Source of the DNA: Ketobacter sp963922875
GTDB lineage: Bacteria > Pseudomonadota > Gammaproteobacteria > Pseudomonadales > Ketobacteraceae
Direction: 5' to 3'
Assembly: GCA_963922875.1 (NCBI GenBank)
Contig: CAWUJH010000010.1
Span: forward strand, 1 to 64,000
Length of the DNA stretch: 64,000 nt
The position numbers and the translations under genes were made by a program. This document shows positions 43,187-50,955 of this stretch, piece after piece (position 1 is the first letter of the stretch; each line of letters starts with the position of its first letter). A model generated the notes under the pieces. That model had not been told where the DNA came from and made no database searches. It worked only from the letters and a program-made list of their open reading frames with translations.

Positions 43187-43699
43187 TCAGCAACGCGCTT
43201 TGACCACCGAATAGCCTTGTTTTTGGGTTTGACTGTCAAATTGAGTCATCACCCAAAGAGCCGCCTTTTCATTATAATAACGACTAATTTCTAATCTGCT
43301 GCCATTATCCGTTTCCCGCACCAACACCCATTGGGGTGGTGTTAGATCACGTCTACACCAGGGTAAATCTGCGGCATCTAAATCAAAGTACTCCAACAGC
43401 GAGAACAAGCTGGCCGCCGGGTCAGCATTATTGCCCTCCATATCTACCGCAATAGGAGGTTGCTTACTCTCGCGGCTCACAAACCCCTGGATGAAATATT
43501 TAAGCTGCCCCAACTGTACGAAGGCGCAATAACACACGCCTTTGTTGGCTTCTTCGAATTCTTCAAGCTCAATCCCCGTACGTTGGCGGAACTCATTCAC
43601 AGACAATGGAAGAGAGCATAAGGGCTCCCTTCCCGTGTATTTACCCCACTTCGTTAGATCAATCACTTTCATGGCAAAATGGTCCTTGGCTCCACTCAT
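43187..43699 (-). CDS. Hypothetical protein, unrecognised
   Basis: About 170 residues, soluble, without signal or membrane segments. I recognise no family. It is mildly acidic with four Cys (a pair at CYC, one in PWCRR, one at the end) and aromatic clusters (QFVQLGQLKYFIQGFV-like strands and PPQWVLVRET). Starts at 43699 and at residue 10 (43672, with AAGGA ten bases upstream) are both possible. It stands alone between DUF2058 and the divergent ilvE gene. Codon use resembles its neighbours, so there is no sign of recent transfer. Confidence 0.6.
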   Translation of the reverse strand: MSGAKDHFAMKVIDLTKWGKYTGREPLCSLPLSVNEFRQRTGIELEEFEEANKGVCYCAFVQLGQLKYFIQGFVSRESKQPPIAVDMEGNNADPAASLFSLLEYFDLDAADLPWCRRDLTPPQWVLVRETDNGSRLEISRYYNEKAALWVMTQFDSQTQKQGYSVVKARC

Positions 43700-43869
43700 T
43701 CCACGTCAAACTAATGAGATCAGGCCTAAATAACAACCCAATTTTCCCGATTTTGCCAACCAGAATCAGTTCAAGTAATCAACGCCACTTGCTATTCAGC
43801 AACGGTTGCCAGAAAATTACCTATCTACCGTCGTAGCACTCGACAATTTTATAGGTAAGTAAGGAAGAA

Positions 43870-44865
43870 ATGACTCAGGCGACCGCACCTTTTGGCACTA
43901 AATTTTGTAATCATATGGCCATAGCCCGTTATAAGGACGGGCAGTGGCAATCCTACGACATTGTTCCGGTGGAGCCATTGGCTATCCATCCAGGCGCGCA
44001 CGTTCTACACTACTCCAGCACTTGTTTTGAAGGGCTTAAGGCGTTCAGAATGACAGACGGCGAGGCCAAGATATTTCGCTTGGACAAGCATTTAGCGCGT
44101 TTCCAACAAAGCGCAGAACTACTTTGTCTACCGCTGCCAGCCATTACTGAAGTAGAAGCCATGATTCGCCGAGTAGTGGAACTCAGTCTGGCGGATATAC
44201 CGACACCTCCCGGCGCTCTCTATTTACGTCCTACGCTAATTGGCACGGAAGCCAACATCGGTGCGGCAGGTACGCCTTCATCAGAAGCCTTGCTGTATAT
44301 CCTGGCCGCTCCGGTAGGAGACTACTTCACTGGGGGGGCGCGCGCGTTACGCATTCTGATTGAAGAAAATGAAATGCGCACCACGCCGGGATTCGGTCAG
44401 GCGAAAACTGGTGGTAATTACGCCGCCGCTTTACGCCAAGTGGTTCATGCTAAAAAAACCTACCAAGCCGACCAAGTATTGTTCTGCCCAGGGGGAGATG
44501 TGCAGGAAACGGGTGCGTCTAATTTCTTTCTGATTAATGATCAACAAATCCTCACCAAACCACTGGATCAATCCTTTCTCCACGGGATTACTCGCGACAG
44601 CGTTATCACCATTGGCCGGGAATTAGGCTATGAAATCGTGGAACGAAATTTCACCGTGGAAGAGTTGAAAACATGGATCACTACGGGTGAGGCCGCTTTA
44701 TCAGGCACCGCCGCCGTACTGACTGGCGTGGGCGCCTTTATTCACAATAACGAAGAGTACACAGTGGCTGATGGCAATATTGGGCCTAACACCCAACGCC
44801 TTCGCGCTGCCCTCACTGCAATTCAGTTTGGCCAAGCAGAAGATACTAATCACTGGCTGACCTGA
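43870..44865 (+). CDS. ilvE: Branched-chain amino acid aminotransferase
   Basis: A 331-residue fold-type IV PLP enzyme. HYSSTCFEGLKAFR is the N-terminal substrate loop, and the catalytic lysine lies in GQAKTGGNYAAALR (about residue 180). GASNFFLIND, LDQSFLHGITRDSVI and GTAAVLTGVGAF complete the IlvE signature. It transfers the amino group from glutamate to the keto acids of valine, leucine and isoleucine. Length fits the type 2 branch. Its stop and the ATG of the MBL-fold gene share one base (TGATG), so the two are translationally coupled. Confidence 0.92.
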   Translation: MTQATAPFGTKFCNHMAIARYKDGQWQSYDIVPVEPLAIHPGAHVLHYSSTCFEGLKAFRMTDGEAKIFRLDKHLARFQQSAELLCLPLPAITEVEAMIRRVVELSLADIPTPPGALYLRPTLIGTEANIGAAGTPSSEALLYILAAPVGDYFTGGARALRILIEENEMRTTPGFGQAKTGGNYAAALRQVVHAKKTYQADQVLFCPGGDVQETGASNFFLINDQQILTKPLDQSFLHGITRDSVITIGRELGYEIVERNFTVEELKTWITTGEAALSGTAAVLTGVGAFIHNNEEYTVADGNIGPNTQRLRAALTAIQFGQAEDTNHWLT

Positions 44866-45905
44866 TGGCGATCGATTATGATCGACTAGCGGAACTGGCT
44901 GCGGAATCACACTTTTATAAAGGACGCTTTCGCAATACGGCGCACACACCCTCTCATGGTTTGAGAGGGTTCTTGCGTTGGCAGCTTGAACCCGGCCGCC
45001 GCTTCCCACCAGGTAAACGATTTCCCCTTTTGAAGCCAGACCAGCACCAGCTCCACCACCCACCCCAAGATCCACAACTGACTTGGCTGGGTCACTCATC
45101 ATTCTTATTTCAGTTTGACCAGCTCAATATCCTAACGGATCCGGTATTTTCCGAGCGTGCCAGCCCATTCCCGTTTGCCGGCCCCAAGCGCTACACGCCG
45201 GCAGCCCTCAATGTCAAAGAGCTACCTTCCATTGATGTTGTGTTAATTTCTCACAATCACTATGACCACCTCGATGACCCAACAATTCGGCAGATAAAAC
45301 ACCGCTTTGGCGATAATGTCTGCTTTTGTGTCCCACAAGGGTTAAAGACGTGGTTTAACAAACGCGGCATCACTAATTTAATCGAACTGGACTGGTGGCA
45401 ATTCGCTGCTTTACCGACAACACAACCGACCACCCATGTTGAGCCAACGCCCACATCACAACTTTCTCACCAGGTTTTTTGTCTACCCACACAACACTTT
45501 AGTGGGCGTTCAGGTGCGGATCAAAACCGGACACTCTGGTGCAGTTGGCTCGTGCAGGTTAAGGGATATCGATTTTATTTTGGTGGTGATACTGGCTATG
45601 CTCCCGTATTCAAACAGATTGGTGAGCTTTTCGCTCCTATAGATCTCGCTTTAATACCCATTGGTGCCTACGCCCCTCGCTGGTTTATGGCACCCTACCA
45701 TATCGCCCCGGAAGAGTCCGTCCACATTCATCAAGATATCGGCGCCAAACAATCCGTCGCCATGCATTGGGGCACCTTTGTGCTGACAGACGAACCAATG
45801 GATGAACCACCCCGTCGCCTGCATAAAGTACTGGAGGAAGCTGGGCTAAGCAAAAACGCATTTAAAGTCATGCAACACGGGGAAACCAACCAGTTCCCCC
45901 GCTGA
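44865..45905 (+). CDS. MBL-fold metallo-hydrolase, NAPE-PLD-like
   Basis: A 346-residue zinc hydrolase. The metal motif is ISHNHYDHLDD (about residues 126-136); later ligands lie in LPTQHFSGR and the GGDTGYAPVF block, and an AMHWGTF histidine follows near residue 305. LGHSSFLFQFDQLNILTDPVFSERASP is typical of the N-acylphosphatidylethanolamine phospholipase D-like group. In bacteria the substrates are mostly unknown, but phospholipids are possible. It has no signal peptide. The link to ilvE is by coupling only, and I see no biochemical reason for it. Confidence 0.87.
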   Translation: MAIDYDRLAELAAESHFYKGRFRNTAHTPSHGLRGFLRWQLEPGRRFPPGKRFPLLKPDQHQLHHPPQDPQLTWLGHSSFLFQFDQLNILTDPVFSERASPFPFAGPKRYTPAALNVKELPSIDVVLISHNHYDHLDDPTIRQIKHRFGDNVCFCVPQGLKTWFNKRGITNLIELDWWQFAALPTTQPTTHVEPTPTSQLSHQVFCLPTQHFSGRSGADQNRTLWCSWLVQVKGYRFYFGGDTGYAPVFKQIGELFAPIDLALIPIGAYAPRWFMAPYHIAPEESVHIHQDIGAKQSVAMHWGTFVLTDEPMDEPPRRLHKVLEEAGLSKNAFKVMQHGETNQFPR

Positions 45906-45944
45906 AAGTATGACTTGTTTATTTAGGTCAAACAGATTGCTCCG

Positions 45945-46742
45945 TTAAAAATGCCGCTCTAATGCTTTTACTGCTTTTTTTACCGCTTTAACGGTTGGAT
46001 GTAAACCGTCACCCAAATGCTCAAACTTATCCCAAGCATCATTGACGTAAATAGCATCTGGCAATTGAGAGGTGATCATCGCTTGATGAGTATCGCGGAT
46101 GGTGTTGAATTGAGCTTCATTGACGATCCACTGAAAGCCAAACAGCTGCTGAGTCAACGGCAAATCCATACGGCTATAACTAGGATAACGCAAATATATC
46201 GGTGTTAAACCTAAGCTCAGCACAGTAGCCCCTACGTCAACCAAACGCTGTATCGCCTGCTCCACCTCAGCCAATGTACAGGGTAAAGCCATACTTTGAG
46301 GCACACCAAATGCAGCAGAATGCAGACAATCATTGGACAGCGTAATAATCACATACTGAGCATTGAAACCTCCACCCGGCAGCGCCACTCGAGCCAGTGC
46401 CCGCTGTAGTTGGGTTTCATAACTATCCCAATATCCTGTGCCACATACTGGGTCACAACCCAAACGTTGAAAGGTTGTGGCGCCACCTTGACCTTCATTC
46501 ACTACATAGTAACCACGGCGTATTAAACCATCAGACAGTGAGGTGTAACTACCGAAATTGGCAGAGACGCCAAACAAGGGAGAATCCATACCTTCGTTAA
46601 AAGGCACCTTGCCACTAGCATAAGAACCACCAATTACTAGAACAGGCTCTTGTGCCCGAGCCCGAGGCTCAGCTAATAGATTACTAGAAAATTGAGTCAT
46701 CAACAGAACAATACATACACAGATTTTATTGACAGATTTCAC
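45945..46742 (-). CDS. SGNH/GDSL-type hydrolase, exported
   Basis: A 265-residue protein with a signal peptide (ICVCIVLLMTQFSSNLLA). Block I is reduced to VLVIGGSYASGKVP with the nucleophile in GGSY, the oxyanion residues lie in TLSNDCLHS, and block V is GDGLHPTVKAVK with the Asp-His pair. SGNH enzymes are esterases, lipases or acyl hydrolases; the substrate here is unknown. Two Cys pairs (CDPVCGTGY and others) suggest disulfides in the periplasm. It converges on the MBL-fold gene and has a single-gene layout. Confidence 0.78.
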   Translation of the reverse strand: MKSVNKICVCIVLLMTQFSSNLLAEPRARAQEPVLVIGGSYASGKVPFNEGMDSPLFGVSANFGSYTSLSDGLIRRGYYVVNEGQGGATTFQRLGCDPVCGTGYWDSYETQLQRALARVALPGGGFNAQYVIITLSNDCLHSAAFGVPQSMALPCTLAEVEQAIQRLVDVGATVLSLGLTPIYLRYPSYSRMDLPLTQQLFGFQWIVNEAQFNTIRDTHQAMITSQLPDAIYVNDAWDKFEHLGDGLHPTVKAVKKAVKALERHF

Positions 46743-47007
46743 CTGACTTCTCCTTTTATTCCCTTTTAAGAAAACTACAAATGTGAACTACCTATGCCTC
46801 CAAGTCCCTTAGCAGCAGATTCGGAAGCCCAGTCAGAGCTTAAGTATAGCCAGATTCGCAAATTGGACAATTTTTGATCACACCATTAACTAAACAGGGT
46901 GTTTAATATCAAAATATATGATGTTACATTTAGTACAGGATCTATCTACGCGAAGCACGTCAGAGCACCTATAATTCATCACCAACGTTCACTCTAAGGG
47001 TCCCACT

Positions 47008-47895
47008 ATGGTTGCGCATGATCCCCGTTCTATACCGTTTACCCCTTCAGAATTGGCGGGATTCCAAAAAACCCAACGGTTGGCTTATGAGTGCGCAGAA
47101 TCTATAGCCCGAGAACTCACTCCCGGAATTACAGAGCGGGAAGTGGCCAAACGGATGTATCAATGGTTACGCAACCGCGGAATCGACGACTGGTTTCACA
47201 AACCTTTTGTGTGGTTTGGGAATCGAACCGCTTTTGATGGCCCTATTGGCTTTAAATACCTCAAAGGCTTCAACCCAGCGTTTTATCCTACTAATCGCCC
47301 ATTGGATGAAGGCATGCCTTTTATTTTGGATTGCGCTCCGTCCTTAGACGGCTATACGGCTGACATAGGCTACTCGGGCACTCTAGGAAAAAACCCGCTG
47401 CAAGAAGAAATGATGGACAGCCTGCTGGAGTACCGCAACCTCATTCTGGACATGGTCCGCCAACAATCACCGCTAAGGGAAATAAGCCTGGCTGTTGACA
47501 ACCTATGTAACGAGCATGGTTATGCTGCCAGACATAAAGCTTATCCATTTGAAACCCTGGCCCATCGCGTTGAGAAACTCAAGGAACACAGCCGAATGCC
47601 GCACGTAAGCTTGCTTAATTTTGGACTTCGAAATCTAACTGAGTTGGCCAAAGATCGCTTGATTGGCGGTATCGAAGGTTGGTCTCCCATATGGAATAGT
47701 AAAGCCTCATCCAATCATCGACCTACACCAGGATTATGGGCTGTGGAACCGCACCTCGGGTATCGTGGTATCGGTGTAAAATTTGAAGAATTGCTGGTTA
47801 TCACTGAAAGCGATGCCTTTTGGCTGGACCAAGATGTCCCCCATGTCAGACGCTGGCAACAACGAGGTCTGCTACCTGATCAGAAGGCAGCTTGA
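47008..47895 (+). CDS. M24 family (aminopeptidase P/methionine aminopeptidase-like) protein
   Basis: A 295-residue pita-bread-fold protein. TPGITEREVAKRMYQWL, then the metal-ligand Asp pair in FILDCAPSLDGYTADIGYSGTLG and the two Glu in WAVEPHLG and GVKFEELLVITE, match the M24 pattern. The usual HGIG-type histidine block is not obvious (LAHRVEKLKEH may replace it), so activity could be altered. AAGGG precedes the ATG by seven bases. Its stop and the ATG of the alpha/beta hydrolase share one base, so they form a coupled pair. Members act on peptides or amidino compounds. Confidence 0.8.
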   Translation: MVAHDPRSIPFTPSELAGFQKTQRLAYECAESIARELTPGITEREVAKRMYQWLRNRGIDDWFHKPFVWFGNRTAFDGPIGFKYLKGFNPAFYPTNRPLDEGMPFILDCAPSLDGYTADIGYSGTLGKNPLQEEMMDSLLEYRNLILDMVRQQSPLREISLAVDNLCNEHGYAARHKAYPFETLAHRVEKLKEHSRMPHVSLLNFGLRNLTELAKDRLIGGIEGWSPIWNSKASSNHRPTPGLWAVEPHLGYRGIGVKFEELLVITESDAFWLDQDVPHVRRWQQRGLLPDQKAA

Positions 47896-48776
47896 TGCCT
47901 AGTCACCAATTTATTCAATCCGGCAACATAAAACTAAGAGTTCACCAGTGGAATCCAGGAAACAAGCCAGTGATTGTATTGGTCCACGGCTATCCTGATA
48001 GCAGCGAAGTCTGGATCAAAGTAGCACAACAACTTGCACTCCAATTTCATGTGGTAGCCTACGATGTCAGGGGTAGCGGAGAATCAGATGCCCCTGCTCA
48101 CATTCGAGACTACAACTTAACTGCTCTTACTCATGACTTTAATGCTGTCATTGATTTTGTGAGTCCCGATAGGTCAGTGCATTTGGTTGGCCACGATTGG
48201 GGATCGATCCAGTGCTGGGAGTTTGTCACTGATCCACAAACCGCTCAACGGATTGCGTCTTACACAAGCCTGTCCGGCCCTTGCCTGGATCACGTGGGTT
48301 TTTGGTTGCGAAAGCGCCTGCTCCATCCCACTTCACAACATTTGAAAGAAGCCGGGAATCAAATTGTCCACTCTTGGTACATCGGCTTATTTCACTTACC
48401 TTTGGTCGCCCCACTTATGTGGCGTTTTGGTCTTGATCAGGCTTGGCCATCAATATTGTTCAGAAGTGAAAATATAGACGAACCCATGCAAAAACATCAG
48501 CGGCGCAACGGCATTAACGGCATCAATTTATACCGGGCCAATTTTTTGCGCTGTCTGTTGCTACCCCGCAAACGCTATACCAAAGTACCGGTTAAACTTG
48601 TTATTGCCGAGCAAGACGACTTCGTCACGAGTAATATTTTAGCCGGCATTGAGCAGTGGACAGATCACCTCACCCGCACAGCCATCACCGCAAAACATTG
48701 GCTACCCTTAAGCAAACCACTCTGGATTGCTGATCAAATCCGTGACTTTGTCGAAACTGAAACCGCAAAAATTTAA
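47895..48776 (+). CDS. Alpha/beta hydrolase, epoxide hydrolase/haloalkane dehalogenase-like
   Basis: A 293-residue alpha/beta hydrolase. The oxyanion HGYPDSSEVW and the nucleophile elbow GHDWGS (Asp) point to the epoxide hydrolase or haloalkane dehalogenase branch. The acid is probably in IAEQDDF and the base in AKHWLPLSKP. The cap domain (about residues 140-215) includes WYIGLFHLPLVAPLMWRFG. I start it at ATG 47895, with AAGG eight bases upstream, overlapping the M24 stop; a TTG one codon earlier is less likely. The substrate is unknown. Confidence 0.85.
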   Translation: MPSHQFIQSGNIKLRVHQWNPGNKPVIVLVHGYPDSSEVWIKVAQQLALQFHVVAYDVRGSGESDAPAHIRDYNLTALTHDFNAVIDFVSPDRSVHLVGHDWGSIQCWEFVTDPQTAQRIASYTSLSGPCLDHVGFWLRKRLLHPTSQHLKEAGNQIVHSWYIGLFHLPLVAPLMWRFGLDQAWPSILFRSENIDEPMQKHQRRNGINGINLYRANFLRCLLLPRKRYTKVPVKLVIAEQDDFVTSNILAGIEQWTDHLTRTAITAKHWLPLSKPLWIADQIRDFVETETAKI

Positions 48777-49014
48777 GACCTCTATAAACATTTAACTCGA
48801 CTCGAATAAATTGAGCGAAGCCCATCACAATCCTGTCATTTTAATTCAGTTAGGTATTTTACGGCCGATTATTTCATCCGAATGTCCGCCAAACTCCATT
48901 TTAATAAACAAGCGAACCGCTATTATCGACGCTGGTTGATTCATTGGATCACAAAAAATCAACTTTCAAATAAACAAACAAATTCGTAAATAAAGATCTA
49001 TAGGGGAAAACGAT

Positions 49015-49137
49015 ATGAAAACTATTTCTAAATTAGTGTTAGCTCTTGCTTTAGTTGCTGGCGTAAGCGCTTGTTCAATCGACGGCGAAACTGGTGCAAT
49101 CACAATCGAGCCAGGCTGCATGATCCTTTGTAAGTAA
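49015..49137 (+). CDS. Small lipoprotein of 40 residues
   Basis: A short reading frame with a clear ribosome site (AGGGGA before the ATG). It encodes a basic N-terminus, a hydrophobic helix ALALVAGVS and the lipobox VSAC (Cys20). The mature part of 21 residues is acidic and ends in CMILCK, with two further Cys. A hairpin terminator follows. I recognise no family; it is similar in size to entericidins but does not share their sequence. It lies alone between the alpha/beta hydrolase and the convergent AraC gene. Confidence 0.75.
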   Translation: MKTISKLVLALALVAGVSACSIDGETGAITIEPGCMILCK

Positions 49138-49149
49138 TTTATTACCTAC

Positions 49150-49182
49150 AAAAATTGGGCAAGATACCAAATGCTTGCCCAA
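49150..49182 (-). terminator. Intrinsic terminator of the AraC-family gene, also downstream of the small lipoprotein
   Basis: Arms ttgggcaag (49155-49163) and cttgcccaa (49174-49182) form a perfect 9-bp stem with a ten-base loop. On the minus strand the stem is followed by TTTTT (49154-49150), a good terminator for the AraC gene, whose stop is at 49203. On the plus strand the run is CCCCCC, so termination of the lipoprotein transcript would be weaker. Confidence 0.85.
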
Positions 49183-49202
49183 CCCCCCTATTTAATCTCC
49201 TT

Positions 49203-50213
49203 TCATTTAGATATTTGCCTTCTATACTCGCTTGGAGAGGCACCCGTCCATTTCTTAAATAATTTACTAAATGCTGAAGAATCATAAAACCCGAGACTTA
49301 GCGCTACATCAGTTATGCCTTTCTCATTATCCATCAACAACTGAATAGCCACTTCCTTCCTTACTAAATCGAGTTCATTTTGAAAATTAGACCCTAAATT
49401 ATGCAATTGACGGCGCAACGTTCTACCACTCATGCCTAACTCATTGGCAGCTTCGTCCAGCGACGGAAAACATCCTACTTTTCGCATAAATACCTGCCGC
49501 AATTTGCGCTTCAAGCTATTTAAATTTTCCGCAGGAATAGAGCGCCGGAAATCTTGCTCAGCCACCGTGGCAATTTGCGAATTAGCCAATGGCAGTTTAG
49601 CCTCAGCCAAGTCTCTAGACACCACATACTCACAACAAGGAGCATTGAATCGAACATCACAGTTCATAAATTTTTTGTACAAATCCACATACTTTGGTGC
49701 CGAGTACGGAAAGGCAATGTAATCAGGTTCACTTTTTGCTCCATGGATGTAGTGCAGAATATTGTAGAAGTTCAGGGTTACGGACTCTAAAAAGAAAGCT
49801 TCGAAGGGCTTAAGACTTTCACTAAAGAATATACGCAAGCCCACCTGGTTTTCTCGCTCAAAATAATCCATGAAAAATGGTGGAAACGCTTGCTCACACA
49901 GGCGGCTTGCCACTTTCAAACTTTCACCAAAAGTAGGCTGGGTCATCACCGCTATACCGGCCAAACCATGACAGGTCGGCTTTAAGCTATGCCCAACGAA
50001 CAAACCCAGAGAAGGTAAATCTGTCAACTCATAGGCTCCAGCGACAACTTTCAGCGCATCCTCTATTGACAGCGGTTTAACGTCATTAAAGTTGGTAGGA
50101 AGGGGAACTCTGCAGATCTTGGACAATTCTTCGACGGAATAGTCGAAAAGCTCGAGCAACTCAAGATAGGAGAACACATACATCGACGGGATAATGGGTA
50201 TCGACTGATCCAT
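49203..50213 (-). CDS. AraC family transcriptional regulator
   Basis: A 336-residue regulator with an N-terminal ligand domain of the arabinose-binding-like type (about 20-210; GLFVGHSLKPTCHGLAGIAVMTQPTFGESL) and a C-terminal AraC double helix-turn-helix (about 245-330; LDEAANELGMSGRTLRRQLHNLGSNFQNELD, then GITDVALSLGFYDSSAFSKLFKKWTGASPSEYR). This architecture is frequent beside degradation or lipid genes in gammaproteobacteria. The promoter faces the RHH operator region. Its target cannot be read from the sequence. Confidence 0.9.
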   Translation of the reverse strand: MDQSIPIIPSMYVFSYLELLELFDYSVEELSKICRVPLPTNFNDVKPLSIEDALKVVAGAYELTDLPSLGLFVGHSLKPTCHGLAGIAVMTQPTFGESLKVASRLCEQAFPPFFMDYFERENQVGLRIFFSESLKPFEAFFLESVTLNFYNILHYIHGAKSEPDYIAFPYSAPKYVDLYKKFMNCDVRFNAPCCEYVVSRDLAEAKLPLANSQIATVAEQDFRRSIPAENLNSLKRKLRQVFMRKVGCFPSLDEAANELGMSGRTLRRQLHNLGSNFQNELDLVRKEVAIQLLMDNEKGITDVALSLGFYDSSAFSKLFKKWTGASPSEYRRQISK

Positions 50214-50514
50214 TTTTTTTATTTTTATCTGTCAAATTCTGACAAGACTCTAGCACACCAATTGCTGGCAACCATTGCTCAAAACGGCCATTTATCCTCA
50301 CCTAAATAAAATAAACTTTGAAAAAACAAAGACCTAGAAGCACCTCACAAAAAGAAAAAACGGCCTCATTTACCAGGTCACTCTGACTGAATGGCAAAAA
50401 TCCAACTTGGACGAGGCTTTAATTTACTACGCCAACAAAATATGTATCACAAATTATTGCAAAAACGTGATACATAAAGTAAGTTTGTATCACAAATAAC
50501 AAATAAGCACTGCC
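50214..50514. other. Divergent intergenic region between the AraC and RHH/zinc-protein genes
   Basis: This 301-base AT-rich spacer has no reading frame that I credit. Its right third carries the three TGTATCAC half-sites described separately. The left part shows only poly-A/T runs and no recognisable RNA gene. Confidence 0.5.
50443..50494. promoter_or_regulatory. Three-site operator of TGTATCAC half-sites upstream of the RHH protein gene
   Basis: TGTATCACA occurs at 50443-50451 and 50486-50494 on the plus strand, and at about 50466-50474 on the minus strand. Two sites thus form an inverted repeat (tatgtatcac ... gtgatacata) and the third repeats the plus copy. They lie 20-70 bases before the ATG at 50515. 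The adjacent ribbon-helix-helix protein is the natural candidate to bind them, giving autoregulation. Confidence 0.72.
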
Positions 50515-50955
50515 ATGACAAAGAAAGAACGTAAAGAACGGGTTATCCATACCCGAGTACCTGAAAATCTAGACACCAAACTAAAGGATAAGGCTGAAGG
50601 CCTGGGCATTTCTGTATCAAAGCTCATTCGCCACGTGCTAAATAACACCTTTGATCTGGTTGACGACATTGTTGCTGATAGCGCGGAAGTTGCTCGCTCA
50701 ACCCAAAAAGTGTTGCGCACCAACAGTGAAGAAGCCAAGCAGCAACCCGAAGACTCAACCACTGACATTATTGGCTGGCAACCGGTTATCTTGAATCTCA
50801 ACGCCGTTTGCCAGACTTGTAACGTAATTTTACCCAAGGGCAGCCAAGCTTTTTTGGGGTTAGAGCCCGGAGCGTCTAAACAATCCTCCATTTTGTGTGA
50901 CCAATGCATAAAGGAACTAAATAATGAATCCAGTAACCAGCATCAGCCTGAATAG
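50515..50955 (+). CDS. Ribbon-helix-helix protein with C-terminal zinc-binding cysteines
   Basis: A 146-residue protein. The first 50 residues form a ribbon-helix-helix fold: ERVIHTRVPENLDTKLKDKAEGLGISVSKLIRHVLNNTF. A Glu/Gln-rich linker is followed by CQTCNV (about residue 99) and CDQC (about residue 129), spaced to bind one zinc. Its last 32 bases overlap the start of the ABC1 kinase gene, so the two are coupled. The upstream TGTATCAC sites suggest autoregulation. I do not know a named family with this combination; a small DNA-binding regulator of the kinase gene is the simplest inference. Confidence 0.75.
   Translation: MTKKERKERVIHTRVPENLDTKLKDKAEGLGISVSKLIRHVLNNTFDLVDDIVADSAEVARSTQKVLRTNSEEAKQQPEDSTTDIIGWQPVILNLNAVCQTCNVILPKGSQAFLGLEPGASKQSSILCDQCIKELNNESSNQHQPE

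Noticed and set aside
50490..50909. 139-residue antisense frame over the RHH protein gene
   Set aside because: It is the opposite-strand shadow of a protein with clear motifs and its own ribosome and operator sites.
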